Source: Collimonas pratensis (GTDB taxonomy: Bacteria > Pseudomonadota > Gammaproteobacteria > Burkholderiales > Burkholderiaceae_D). Taken from it: a stretch of DNA of 64,000 nt. Each line of letters opens with the position of its first letter. The stretch's first letter is position 1. The notes beneath the pieces were generated by a model. That model did no database searches, was not told where the DNA came from, and saw only the letters and a program-made list of their open reading frames with translations. The stretch covers positions 4,774,001 through 4,838,000 of the forward strand of contig NZ_CP013234.1 in the NCBI RefSeq assembly GCF_001584185.1, in the 5' to 3' direction. Of this stretch, positions 1 through 8,564 are shown piece after piece. Made by a program: the position numbers and the translations under genes.

Positions 1-194
1 CCCTCACCCGCTTCCGTCGGCACGACGCTGCGCGTGGTGCGATTGAACAGCCGCACACCAAGCTGCGTCTCCAGGCGGCGTACCGCCTCGCTGAGCGCGG
101 ATGCGCTACTGCCGCTTGCGCGCGCGCCGTCGCGAAAGCCTTTGGCGCGCGCCACCACCACAAAGGCGTTGAGATCTCCCAGATCGACCTTCAT
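1..194 (-). CDS. LysR-family transcriptional regulator, N-terminal part
   Basis: Only the first 64 codons are in the window; the gene runs off the left edge. Read on the minus strand from an ATG at 194, the protein starts MKVDLGDLNAFVVVARAKGF and continues through SASALSEAVRRLETQLGVRLFNRTTRSVVPTEAG. This is the classic LysR winged helix-turn-helix. It is divergent from the aldo/keto reductase beginning near 306, with about 110 bases between them, and LysR proteins commonly control a divergent neighbour. That link is inferred; I could not pick out a clear T-N11-A operator in the gap. The effector domain is outside the window, so the inducer cannot be suggested. Confidence 0.9.
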   Translation of the reverse strand, partial: MKVDLGDLNAFVVVARAKGFRDGARASGSSASALSEAVRRLETQLGVRLFNRTTRSVVPTEAGE

Positions 195-305
195 TTGTCC
201 GCACCTCCACTGTTCGCTAATCCGCACAACCCGTACTGATTGTACCCAGTTATCGCGACAGCGGGAAAAGCCTACCATGGGTCGTCTTTCACATACAGGA
301 GCACA

Positions 306-1187
306 ATGATGTCTAATACCGAACCATCCACCAGCTTTGCACTTGGCGGCCGCACCGTGAAGCGGCTTGGCTATGGCGCCATGCAGCTTGCCGGACCTGG
401 CGTCTTCGGTCCTCCCAAGGATAGGGGCGCGGCATTGGCCGTGCTGCGCGAAGCCGTCGCGCGCGGAGTGAATCACATCGACACCAGCGATTTCTACGGC
501 CCTCACATCACCAACCAGTTGATCCGCGAGGCGCTGCATCCTTATCGCGACGATCTTGTCATCGTCACCAAGATCAGCGCCCGGCGCGGCGACGACGGCT
601 CATGGATTCCAGCCATGTCGCGCGAAGAACTGATCCAGGCGGTCCACGACAATCTGCGCAATCTTGGGCTGGATGTGCTTGATGTAGTTAACTTGCGCAG
701 CATGTTCGGCATCCACGGACCTGCCGAAGGGTCGATCGAAGAACCGCTCACGGTGCTGGCCGAGCTGCAGCGCCAGGGTCTGGTGCGCCACATCGGGTTG
801 AGCAATGTGACTCCGGCGCAGATTGCGGAAGGACGCCGTCTCTGCAAGATCGTCTGTGTGCAAAATCATTACAACATAGCGCATCGGGAAGACGACGCCC
901 TGATTAACGAACTTGCACGCGACGGTATTGCATACGTGCCTTACTTCCCGCTCGGCGGCTTCACCCCGCTGCAATCGTCTACCTTGTCGGATGTGGCTGC
1001 GCGTCTCGGCGCCACACCCATGCAGGTCGCGCTTGCCTGGCTACTTCGTCGCGCGCCCAACATCCTTCTGATCCCTGGCACCTCGTCTATCGCCCACCTG
1101 CAGGAGAATCTGGCGGCAGGCAAATTGGCGCTGCCGGACGACGCGATAACAGCACTAGATCAAGTGGCGAACATCAGCGCCGCTTGA
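306..1187 (+). CDS. Aldo/keto reductase family oxidoreductase
   Basis: Cytosolic NAD(P)H-dependent oxidoreductase of the (beta/alpha)8 aldo/keto reductase fold, 293 residues. The expected catalytic Asp59, Tyr64 and Lys89 are visible (HIDTSDFYG, VTKIS). The fourth tetrad position, usually His, is Asn129 in DVVNLR. As I recall, the same change occurs in the YdbC/PdxI-like branch that reduces pyridoxal, so that substrate is possible but unproven. A C-terminal cofactor segment (LIPGTSS) is present. AGGAG at 297-301 precedes two adjacent ATGs at 306 and 309; the second has the better spacing, so either may be used. It is divergent from the LysR gene, which may regulate it. Confidence 0.88.
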   Translation: MMSNTEPSTSFALGGRTVKRLGYGAMQLAGPGVFGPPKDRGAALAVLREAVARGVNHIDTSDFYGPHITNQLIREALHPYRDDLVIVTKISARRGDDGSWIPAMSREELIQAVHDNLRNLGLDVLDVVNLRSMFGIHGPAEGSIEEPLTVLAELQRQGLVRHIGLSNVTPAQIAEGRRLCKIVCVQNHYNIAHREDDALINELARDGIAYVPYFPLGGFTPLQSSTLSDVAARLGATPMQVALAWLLRRAPNILLIPGTSSIAHLQENLAAGKLALPDDAITALDQVANISAA

Positions 1188-1218
1188 CGATATACTACAA
1201 ATGCCCGCCGGGTAACAA

Positions 1219-1245
1219 GGCAGAGGTGTTCTGCTCACCTCTGCC
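1219..1245 (+). terminator. Hairpin downstream of the aldo/keto reductase
   Basis: A perfect 10-base inverted repeat (GGCAGAGGTG / CACCTCTGCC) with a 7-base loop lies 30 bases after the reductase stop. There is no U-run right after it, so it may be a weak or factor-assisted terminator. The rest of the 360-base gap up to 1547 shows no other gene or site that I can support. Confidence 0.4.
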
Positions 1246-1547
1246 GCTACGAAAGGTCGCCCGCGGCTTGGCTTTTTATTGTGCTTCGACATGGCAGATG
1301 CCGAATCCGCATCCGGTGCGGACGCGGGCGAAGACAGGGTTTCTGCACCAATCCAAAGCGTTTGCCAAAGTCCGCTCACGCCCAAAGTGGGCGGCACGCA
1401 ACAGCTATCATTCCTCCTCGATTATTCCGTATACAAACTTTCCCCCCAGACATAGAATCCGGTGCTGCTGGGCATTGCAGCAATGTCTCTGCCATTGTCA
1501 TCGTGGATAGACATGCACTACATTCAATTCATTCTGGGAGTCTTCTT

Positions 1548-2363
1548 GTGAAGCGTTACGCCGGTGTTGTTGCATGCATTTTTGTCTATTTCGTTGCCAT
1601 CGCAGGGGGCATGATTCCCGCCAAGGAAAGCCGCGCGGATGCGATGGATGATATCCAGAGCCGGCGCACGATTCGCGTCGCGGTGCCGAAAGATACACCG
1701 CCGTTTGGCGCGGAAAACCAGTACAAGTCGCTCGAAGGTTTCGATATCTCGATCGCCAAGATGATTTCGCTGGAGCTGGGCGTGAAACTCGACATGGTGC
1801 CGCTAGCCAGCGCGGAGCGCATTCCTTCGTTGCTGAACCATCACGTCGACCTGGTGATTTCCAGCCTCGGCAAAAATCCGGAACGCTTGAAACAGATCGA
1901 TTTTTCGCAAGCGTACGCACCGTTTTACCTGGGCGTGTTCGGCGCGCCGAACCTGGACGTAAAAAATGCCGCAGGCCTGGCCGGCAAGACGATCGCCGTG
2001 CTCAAGGATTCGATCGAAGATGTTGAATTGACCAAGATTGCACCGCCTTCCGCCGTCATCAAGCGCTTCTCTACCAGCAAGGATGCGGAAAAATCCTATC
2101 TCCAAGGCGAATCCAAGCTGCTGGCTGCCGGCAACGTGCTGATTTCCGCCTTTACCAAGGAACAGGCCGAAAGCACTCAGCTGAAAATCGTGCTGAAGGA
2201 TTCACCCTGCTTCATCGGTGTTAACAAAAACGAAACCGCCCTGCTGAACAAGATCAACACCATGCTGAGCAGCATCAAGAAAAACGGCATGCTTAACGTC
2301 AATGCCCAGCGCTGGTTCAAGGCACCCTTGCCTGACAGCGTGCTGCATAGCGGGCTGGAATAA
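1548..2363 (+). CDS. Extracellular solute-binding protein, family 3 (amino-acid type)
   Basis: Periplasmic binding component of the kind that feeds polar amino-acid ABC importers, about 271 residues. A hydrophobic signal peptide occupies roughly residues 1-30. The mature part begins with DIQSRRTIRVAVPKDTPPFG and goes on to SLEGFDISIAKMISLELG and GKTIAVLKDS, all typical of the SBP_bac_3 fold. I chose the GTG at 1548 because GGGAG lies 7 bases upstream and the signal peptide starts there; the reading frame is open further upstream but that sequence is not protein-like. No permease or ATPase gene is adjacent, so it is an orphan binding protein. The ligand is unknown. Confidence 0.82.
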   Translation: MKRYAGVVACIFVYFVAIAGGMIPAKESRADAMDDIQSRRTIRVAVPKDTPPFGAENQYKSLEGFDISIAKMISLELGVKLDMVPLASAERIPSLLNHHVDLVISSLGKNPERLKQIDFSQAYAPFYLGVFGAPNLDVKNAAGLAGKTIAVLKDSIEDVELTKIAPPSAVIKRFSTSKDAEKSYLQGESKLLAAGNVLISAFTKEQAESTQLKIVLKDSPCFIGVNKNETALLNKINTMLSSIKKNGMLNVNAQRWFKAPLPDSVLHSGLE

Positions 2364-2387
2364 ACCTAGTTCTCTCAGTAACGAATA

Positions 2388-2418
2388 AAAAGGGGTTCCG
2401 GCAGCGGAACCCCTTTTT
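2388..2418 (+). terminator. Rho-independent terminator after the solute-binding protein
   Basis: The stem GGGGTTCCG / CGGAACCCC encloses a short loop and is followed by TTTTT. It starts 25 bases after the stop codon at 2363. A-runs on the other side could let it work in both directions, but only the plus-strand gene ends here. Confidence 0.85.
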
Positions 2419-2528
2419 CATTTCCGTATCCTCGCCGTATTGCATCGATTGACTCCGCTGCGGCGCGCGAGCCGCCGTCAAGATGTGGTAAGTTCACGGC
2501 ATGACACCAGATACGCAGGAGAACTGAC

Positions 2529-2855
2529 ATGCCAAGCGCAAGCCTGAATGGCGAAATGATCACCGGCTGGGACAGCTTCCATAGCGAATCGGCCAAGGCC
2601 TTCGGCTTTCCCGAGTTCTACGGCCGCAACATGAATGCCTGGATCGATTGCCTGAGTTATCTGCGCGACGAGGACGGCATGAGCAAGTTCCGCCTCAAGG
2701 AAAACGAGGTGCTGAACATTGAAGTACTGCACAGCGAAAAACTGCGCCAGCACGCCGCCGAAATCCTCGAAGAGCTGGAGTTCTGCATTGCTGCGATCAA
2801 CGAGCGCTACGACGACTATGGCGAGAAACCGGCGCTGAAACTGATCCTGCGCTAG
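2529..2855 (+). CDS. Barstar-family (barnase inhibitor-like) protein
   Basis: Small cytosolic protein of 108 residues. Residues 24-40 (AFGFPEFYGRNMNAWID) match the barstar signature, in which a helix and loop plug the active site of a secreted ribonuclease. The rest is acidic, as in barstars. No barnase-type RNase gene is next to it, so it may be a solitary immunity-type or regulatory protein. A GGAG lies just before the ATG (CAGGAGAACTGACATG). Its stop is 8 bases from the end of the convergent phosphoesterase gene. Confidence 0.8.
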   Translation: MPSASLNGEMITGWDSFHSESAKAFGFPEFYGRNMNAWIDCLSYLRDEDGMSKFRLKENEVLNIEVLHSEKLRQHAAEILEELEFCIAAINERYDDYGEKPALKLILR

Positions 2856-2863
2856 CGGATGGC

Positions 2864-3682
2864 TTAATCGATCAGGCTGTCGCCGTCATAGAACGGATAC
2901 GGCCCGTCAAACTCGCCGATATAAGCGGTGTGGCTGATCAAGCCATGCGCCGCATCCCACAGATGCAGCTGGAACGCCGGCGGCTCCATCACGAAGCGGG
3001 ACTCCGCCCGCGGACTCAGATCCAGCGCCACCTGATGCGCGACGCCGGGACAGGTCGAGGCGATGCTGCCGCCGAAACGCACCTGGATGGCGCGATGCAG
3101 GTGGCCGCACAAGATCCTTTCCACCTGCGGATGGCGCTGCACCACGGCGGCCAGCGCCTGCGGCTGTGCCAACCCTATCTTATCCATGTGGCCGATGCCG
3201 GTATGAAACGGCGGATGGTGCATGACGATCACGGTCGGCTGGTGCGGCTGCTCCGCCAACACCTGATCCAGCCAGAGCAAGCTATCGGCGGCCAGCGCGC
3301 CGCCGCTGGCGTGTGGAATGACCGTATCCAGCGCCACGATGCGCAGCGCATGATCGTCGATCACATACTCGATCCTGTCCTGGCTTTGCTGCAGGTACAG
3401 GTGCTCGGGAAAGGCGGCCCGCAAGGCGCTGCGCTCATCGTGGTTGCCTGGAGTCAAGTAATACGGCATCTCTAGCGCCTGCAGCAGCTGGCGCAGGAAT
3501 GCATATTCTTCGGGCAGGCCGAAATCGACCAGGTCGCCGGTGATCACCACGGCATCGGGACGCTGCCGGAGTGCGTTGACCTGGGCGATGCAGCGTTTCA
3601 GGCTTTCCGCGGTATCGACGATGCGATAGGATTTCTTGCCCTGCGCCTTGATATGCAAATCGGAAATCTGGCAAAGAATCAT
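2864..3682 (-). CDS. Metallophosphoesterase (GpdQ/CpdA-like phosphodiesterase)
   Basis: Calcineurin-like dinuclear metal hydrolase, 272 residues. All metal-ligand blocks are visible in order: SDLHIKA near the N-terminus, VVITGDLVDFG, LTPGNHDERS, VIVMHHPPFHTG and ILCGHLHRA. The arrangement resembles the GpdQ/CpdA phosphodiesterases, which act on glycerophosphodiesters or cyclic nucleotides. It is the last gene of the LacI-headed transport operon, and its ATG overlaps the stop of the ATPase gene by 4 bases. I infer that it hydrolyses whatever phosphodiester-like compound the transporter brings in; the exact substrate cannot be read from sequence. Confidence 0.85.
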   Translation of the reverse strand: MILCQISDLHIKAQGKKSYRIVDTAESLKRCIAQVNALRQRPDAVVITGDLVDFGLPEEYAFLRQLLQALEMPYYLTPGNHDERSALRAAFPEHLYLQQSQDRIEYVIDDHALRIVALDTVIPHASGGALAADSLLWLDQVLAEQPHQPTVIVMHHPPFHTGIGHMDKIGLAQPQALAAVVQRHPQVERILCGHLHRAIQVRFGGSIASTCPGVAHQVALDLSPRAESRFVMEPPAFQLHLWDAAHGLISHTAYIGEFDGPYPFYDGDSLID

Positions 3683-4740
3683 GCCGCCACCTCATCCTGG
3701 AAATGCAGCAAGGCGTGCTCAGGCACGCGCAGTGCGATGCGCTCTCCTACTTGCCAAGATGCGCCTCGACCGGTATCGACCACCACCGCCTGCTCGGCCC
3801 CGACATCGACCAGCAGGCGGGTACGGTCGCCCAAAAAGAAGGTCGACAGAATCTCGCCCTGCATGTCGGCGGCGCCCATGCTATCGGCGACCACCTCGAC
3901 GTCTTCCGGCCGGAACATCAGCGTCGCCCGTAAACCGACGGAAGAAGTGTCGCATGGCAGCTGGCCTCCGCCAAAGCGCAGTCGGCCGTCGCCGGCGATG
4001 CCGGTCACGCGATTCATGGTGCCGATAAAATCGGCGACGAAATGGCTGGCCGGGCGATAGTAGATATCCTGCGGGCTGCCGATCTGGGCGATCTTGCCGC
4101 GTTCCATCACCACCACGCGATCGCCCAGCGCCATCGCTTCGCTCTGGTCGTGAGTGACGTAGATGGCGGTAATGCCGAGCTTGCGCAGCAGCTGGTTGAG
4201 ATCGGCGCGCAGGGTTTCGCGCAACTTGGCATCGAGCGCCGTCAAGGGCTCGTCCAGCAGCAAGACCTTGGGCTCGACCGCCAGTGCGCGGGCCAGCGCC
4301 ACCCTTTGTTTCTGTCCACCTGAGAGCTGGTCGATACGGCGCTGACCTAGTCCTTGCAATTGCACCATCTCGAGCAGGGCGTCGATTTTTTCCAAGCGCT
4401 GGGCGGCAGGCATCTTGCGGATCTTCAAGCCGTAGGCGATGTTTTCTCCGACCGTCATGTTGGGAAACAAGGCGTAGTTCTGGAACACCATGCCGACGCC
4501 GCGCTTTTCTATCGGCAGGTCCGTCACATCCTCGCCGCCAAACAGGATCTGACCGCCGGCATCCGGAAATTCCAGGCCGGCGATCAGGCGCAAGGTGGTG
4601 GTTTTGCCGCAGCCGGACGGCCCCAGCAGGACCACGGTTTCGCCTGGATGGATTTCCAGCTCTATCGGCTGCAGCGCCTGCGCGCCGTTGGCGAAAGTCT
4701 TTGCGCACTGGATCAGTTTGATGGAAACGGCATTCTTCAT
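3679..4740 (-). CDS. ABC transporter ATP-binding protein
   Basis: Energises import at the cytoplasmic face of the membrane; 353 residues. Walker A (GPSGCGKTT), Q-loop (VFQNYALFPNMTVGEN), signature (LSGGQKQRVALARAL), Walker B (VLLLDEPL) and the H-loop (YVTHDQSEAM) are all intact. A C-terminal TOBE-like regulatory domain (MFRPEDVEV...) follows. It belongs to the PotA/FbpC/PhnT-like group that pairs with Fe3+/polyamine/phosphonate-type importers. I chose the ATG at 4740 because it overlaps the upstream permease stop by 4 bases; open frame beyond it is permease sequence in another frame. Confidence 0.92.
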   Translation of the reverse strand: MKNAVSIKLIQCAKTFANGAQALQPIELEIHPGETVVLLGPSGCGKTTTLRLIAGLEFPDAGGQILFGGEDVTDLPIEKRGVGMVFQNYALFPNMTVGENIAYGLKIRKMPAAQRLEKIDALLEMVQLQGLGQRRIDQLSGGQKQRVALARALAVEPKVLLLDEPLTALDAKLRETLRADLNQLLRKLGITAIYVTHDQSEAMALGDRVVVMERGKIAQIGSPQDIYYRPASHFVADFIGTMNRVTGIAGDGRLRFGGGQLPCDTSSVGLRATLMFRPEDVEVVADSMGAADMQGEILSTFFLGDRTRLLVDVGAEQAVVVDTGRGASWQVGERIALRVPEHALLHFQDEVAA

Positions 4741-5540
4741 AAGCGGACTCTTGAGCGTGTGGTGTGGGTCACCCATTGCATGGCGATCAGCAGCGGGATA
4801 ATCATCAGGAAGAAAATCAGCGTGTAGGCGGATCCCACTTCCAGCCGCATCGAGGCATAGCTGTCGGCCAGCCCGACCGGCAAGGTCATGGTCAACGGCG
4901 TATGCAGCATCCAGGTGATGTTGAACTCGCCTATCGACAAGGTCACCACCATCAGCGCGCCGGCCAGGATGCCGGAAAAGACATTGGGAATCACGATCCC
5001 GAAAAAGCGTTGCAGAGGGCCGGCGCCGAGACTGGCTGCGGCTTCTTCCAGCACCGGCAGTTGCGCCGACTGCATTACCGCCAACACCGGCCGCACCATG
5101 AATGGCAGCGTGAACAATACATGGCCGACCAGGATGAACAGCAGGCTGCCGCGGAATTCGCGATACTGACCGTAAGCCATAATCAGGGCCAGCGCAGTAG
5201 CCAAGCCGGGCACCGCCACCGGCATCATCAGCAATTCTTCGATGGCGCGCGCCAGGCGGCTGTTGCCACCATTGTGGCGCGCCAGCATGTAGGCGAGCGG
5301 CACGCCGGCCACTGTGGTGACTACCAGGCAAGCCAGTGCAATCGCAATCGAGCGCCAGATGGTGACTTGATAGGTGTCCCAGACCTGTACTATCCAGCGC
5401 GCGGTAAAACCGCTAGACCAGCCGATGAAAAAATTATCGGTGATCCCCGCCAGCATCGACAGGATGATGGGAATAATCAGGAAGGCGCACACCAACAGGG
5501 TGAAGCCGAGCTGGGGATAGAAGCGGAACAATTTCTGCAT
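4737..5540 (-). CDS. ABC transporter permease (second)
   Basis: Inner-membrane permease of 267 residues with about six hydrophobic helices, the first at residues 11-33. The EAA loop that docks the ATPase is clear (LEEAAASLGAGPLQRFFGIVIP). It forms the heterodimeric channel with the permease encoded at 5553-6392. It sits 12 bases after that gene and overlaps the ATPase gene by 4 bases, so all are translated from one message. The substrate class is not determined by the sequence. Confidence 0.9.
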   Translation of the reverse strand: MQKLFRFYPQLGFTLLVCAFLIIPIILSMLAGITDNFFIGWSSGFTARWIVQVWDTYQVTIWRSIAIALACLVVTTVAGVPLAYMLARHNGGNSRLARAIEELLMMPVAVPGLATALALIMAYGQYREFRGSLLFILVGHVLFTLPFMVRPVLAVMQSAQLPVLEEAAASLGAGPLQRFFGIVIPNVFSGILAGALMVVTLSIGEFNITWMLHTPLTMTLPVGLADSYASMRLEVGSAYTLIFFLMIIPLLIAMQWVTHTTRSRVRL

Positions 5541-5552
5541 GTTTATCGCTCC

Positions 5553-6392
5553 CTAGGCCGCGGCGCCGGCGGCATTGCCGGACCAGGAACGCGCCAGGGC
5601 CAGTACCAGCCAGGTCATCGCGCCCAGCACGATCGACAACGCGGCTGCCATGGCAAAGTTGGCGTAACTGGTAAATTCATTGTAGATCGCCATCGGCAGC
5701 ACATCGATATTGGTGGCCAGGGTGAAGGCCGTGCCAAAGGCGCCGACGCTGGTGGCGAAGCAGATCGCGCCGGATGAAATCAAGGCCGGCGCCAGGGCCG
5801 GCAGCACGACGTTGGCGAACACCTGCAAAGGATTGGCGCCCAGCGAACGGGCTGCCTCCTCCAGCGCCGGATCCAGCTTTTCGGCGGCCGCCATGATGGT
5901 CAGGATGACGCGTGGAATCGAAAAATACAGATAGCCAAGAAACAAGCCGCCCAGCGAATAGGCAAACACCCAGGCATCGCCAAACAGCCAGTTGCTGACG
6001 ACGCCGATCAAGCCTTGGCGGCCAGCCAGCATGATCACCATGAAGCCGACCACCACGCCCGGAAATGCCAGCGGGAAGGTGAGCATGGCCAGCAGCAGCG
6101 CTTTGCCGGCGAAGCGGTTGCGCTGCAAGAACAGGCCGACCAGTGCAGAGATCAGCAAGGTGGCCAGGGTCACCGCCGCCGACAGCAGCAGCGTCGAAAT
6201 CAGGCTCATCAAATAGTGATGATTAGTCACCACCGCAAAATAGGCCGCGACGCCGGTGGGGCCGCTGGCCCCGACCGCCACCAGCCGCAGCATCGGCAGC
6301 AGCCAGAACGCCACGAACAAGGTCATGCCCGGCACGGCAAACAGCAGGTACAAGCGGCGTTGCGGACGCCGTTTCGGCAATGCATTTTTCAC
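5553..6392 (-). CDS. ABC transporter permease (first)
   Basis: Inner-membrane permease, 279 residues, with a basic N-terminus (MKNALPKRRPQRRLYLL) followed by several hydrophobic helices. The EAA motif is LEEAARSLGANPLQVFANVVLP. Its ATG overlaps the stop codon of the binding-protein gene by 4 bases. Two separate permeases plus one ATPase and one binding protein are typical of the Fe3+/polyamine/2-aminoethylphosphonate importer class. Together with the terminal phosphoesterase gene, I favour an organophosphorus compound as cargo, as an inference only. Confidence 0.9.
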   Translation of the reverse strand: MKNALPKRRPQRRLYLLFAVPGMTLFVAFWLLPMLRLVAVGASGPTGVAAYFAVVTNHHYLMSLISTLLLSAAVTLATLLISALVGLFLQRNRFAGKALLLAMLTFPLAFPGVVVGFMVIMLAGRQGLIGVVSNWLFGDAWVFAYSLGGLFLGYLYFSIPRVILTIMAAAEKLDPALEEAARSLGANPLQVFANVVLPALAPALISSGAICFATSVGAFGTAFTLATNIDVLPMAIYNEFTSYANFAMAAALSIVLGAMTWLVLALARSWSGNAAGAAA

Positions 6393-7396
6393 CGCACTTC
6401 TGCCTGGTAACGTTCGCTGAAACTGCGCTGGACTTCGGCCATCTTGCCGTAGTCAACCGACTTGGCGCGTGCATATTCCGACGCTGGCAAGAAGTGCGCC
6501 TGCGCCTCCTTGGAAATGGCTGAAGCGCGCACCGGCCGCAGATAGGCGTTGGCCCAGATCGCCTGGCCTTCATTGGACAGCAGGAAATCCAGCACCTTCT
6601 TGGCATTGGCCGGATTCGGACCGCTTTTCACCAGGCTGACGACGTAAGGCACGGTCAAGGTGCCTTCGCTTGGGATCACGAAAGCAACGTTGGCCTTATC
6701 CTTGTACTTGGCGCGATAGGCATCGAAGTCGTAGCCGAACAGAATCGGGATTTCGCCCGACAGCAGGCGTGCATACGAAGTCTGCTTGGGAACGATAGGC
6801 TGGTTCTTTTGCAGCGCCTTGAAGTAATTGATGCCCGGCGTGAAGTTATCCAGCGTGCCGCCCAGCGCCTGGTTGACCGCCACCGCGCCGACGTAGCCGA
6901 CGAAAGCGCTGGCCGGATCGAGATAGCCGATCAGGCCTTTATATTCCGGTTTCAGCAAGTCTTGCCAGGAACGCGGCACCGGCTTGCCCTTGAGTGCATC
7001 GACATTCACCATCAGGCCCATGGTGCCGGAATGGATGGTGAACCAGTAACCGTCGGGATCCTTGAGTTCGTTCGGGATCTCATTCCAGCCGGCTGGCTTG
7101 TAGGGCGCAGTCACCTGCTTCTTTTTTGCTTCTATGCCGAAGGTTACGCCGACGTAGGTGAAATCGGCCACCGGGCTGGCCTGCTCAGCGATGATCTGCG
7201 ACAGCGACTGGCCACTGTTCTTGTTATCGGGCGGCACCGTGATGCCGGTCTTGTCCTTGATGGCTTTGATCTGCGTCGCCCAGTCTGCCCATTCGGGCGG
7301 ACAGTTATAGCAGATGGCATTTTGGGCGACCGCTTGAACCGAAGCGGCCAGGGCGACGGCGGCGATCATGGCATGGAAAACACGTGCTAAACGCAT
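6389..7396 (-). CDS. ABC transporter substrate-binding protein
   Basis: Periplasmic ligand receptor of the importer, 335 residues. A signal peptide covers about residues 1-25 (MRLARVFHAM... SVQAVAQ). The mature protein opens with AICYNCPPEWADW and carries two cysteines, C29 and C32, which may form a disulfide. Later segments (SWQDLLKPEYKGLIGYLDP, LLSGEIPILFGYDFDAY, AKKVLDFLLSNEGQ) are typical of the AfuA/PhnS-like bacterial binding-protein superfamily. It begins 26 bases after the LacI gene and heads the structural genes of the operon. Confidence 0.88.
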   Translation of the reverse strand: MRLARVFHAMIAAVALAASVQAVAQNAICYNCPPEWADWATQIKAIKDKTGITVPPDNKNSGQSLSQIIAEQASPVADFTYVGVTFGIEAKKKQVTAPYKPAGWNEIPNELKDPDGYWFTIHSGTMGLMVNVDALKGKPVPRSWQDLLKPEYKGLIGYLDPASAFVGYVGAVAVNQALGGTLDNFTPGINYFKALQKNQPIVPKQTSYARLLSGEIPILFGYDFDAYRAKYKDKANVAFVIPSEGTLTVPYVVSLVKSGPNPANAKKVLDFLLSNEGQAIWANAYLRPVRASAISKEAQAHFLPASEYARAKSVDYGKMAEVQRSFSERYQAEVR

Positions 7397-7422
7397 GCTG
7401 CTTCCTTTCTGTATTTGCTGGA

Positions 7423-8451
7423 TTAGAGGGGATTCGTGAAGGGCTTGACCGAGGCGCCGATGCGGACGGTATGCGGCAATATGTGCGAGCTGGCGGCTTG
7501 ATAGCCATCTTGCGTTTCTTCGATCGCTGTCACCAGCGTGCGCAGTGCAAGTCCGCCGATCTGTTCGGACGGCTGTTCGACGCTGCTCAGTATCGGATCC
7601 ATCAGCTCGCCCAGGGGGATGCCGTCGAAGCCCATGACCGAGACGTCGTCCGGCACGCGCAGGCCGAGTGCGCGCAGGTCGCGCATCACGCTCAGGGCCA
7701 GCAAGTCATTGGAGCAAAACAGGGCGCTCGGCCGTTGCAGCGGATCACGGAATGTCTGCAGGTATTCGAGCGCGAGCGAAGTGTAGGTATGGCGCGCAAC
7801 TTCGATCGGCGCCAGCAGCGTCAGGCCGTGTTGCTGCATCGCCTGCAGATAGCCGTGATAGCGTTGCAAAGCGCGGTCCGAAGCATGGAATTGGCCGGCC
7901 AGCATCTGGATGCGGCGGTGGCCGAGCTTGATCAGGTGGGTTACCGCGTCATAGGCAGCGGCGTGATTATCGACCGACACCGATGGCCGTGTGCTCTGTT
8001 GCGGCTGGTTATACACCAGCACGTAAGGGATTCTTTCGCGATCCAGCACATCCAGCGTCGTGCTGGCTTCGGCATCGGCGACGGTCAGGATGACGCCGTC
8101 CACACGATGCGCCAGCAACAGCTCCACTGCTGCGGCTTCATCTTGCTGGCGGTATTCGGTGGCGGTGAACATGACCGAATAATCGCGCTGGCGCGCCGCC
8201 GTTTCTATACCCTGCAGGCACTGCGCAAACACCGTATTGGATAAAGTCGGCACCACCACGCCCACCGTATGCGAACGGCCGGCACGCAGATTACGCCCGG
8301 TGAAGTTCGGCCGGAAGCCGAGCGCCTCGATGGCCTGATTGACTTTGCTGGCGGTATCGACGCTGACTGAGTCCGGCTGATTCAGCAGACGCGAGACGGT
8401 GGCGATAGAGACGCCGGCTTCTAGAGCCACTTGCTTGATGGATGGACGCAT
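7423..8451 (-). CDS. LacI-family transcriptional regulator
   Basis: DNA-binding repressor of about 342 residues. The N-terminus MRPSIKQVALEAGVSIATVS continues into RLLNQPDSVSVDTASKVNQAIEALGF: the LacI helix-turn-helix plus hinge helix. The rest is a periplasmic-binding-protein-like sensor domain. I chose the ATG at 8451; the frame is open to 8493, but the extra 14 codons run through an operator palindrome and are not conserved-looking. It is the first gene of the operon regulator - binding protein - two permeases - ATPase - phosphoesterase, so it probably controls its own synthesis and the transporter together. Confidence 0.9.
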   Translation of the reverse strand: MRPSIKQVALEAGVSIATVSRLLNQPDSVSVDTASKVNQAIEALGFRPNFTGRNLRAGRSHTVGVVVPTLSNTVFAQCLQGIETAARQRDYSVMFTATEYRQQDEAAAVELLLAHRVDGVILTVADAEASTTLDVLDRERIPYVLVYNQPQQSTRPSVSVDNHAAAYDAVTHLIKLGHRRIQMLAGQFHASDRALQRYHGYLQAMQQHGLTLLAPIEVARHTYTSLALEYLQTFRDPLQRPSALFCSNDLLALSVMRDLRALGLRVPDDVSVMGFDGIPLGELMDPILSSVEQPSEQIGGLALRTLVTAIEETQDGYQAASSHILPHTVRIGASVKPFTNPL

Positions 8452-8463
8452 GGTGCAACCCGC

Positions 8464-8481
8464 GATGTAAACGTTTACATC
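8464..8481. promoter_or_regulatory. LacI-type operator palindrome
   Basis: GATGTAAACGTTTACATC is a perfect 18-base palindrome with the central CG step characteristic of LacI/GalR operators. It lies 13 bases before the chosen start of the LacI-family gene, at the head of the operon, so autoregulation and operon control are likely. No second copy was seen between the regulator and the binding-protein gene. Confidence 0.85.
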
Positions 8482-8564
8482 TTGCCACCGCATTGTTACG
8501 CGTTGATGACGTCTGCGCTGCCGGCGGGCTTAAAGCGCGCTATGCGAGCGCGGCCGCCTGCGGC

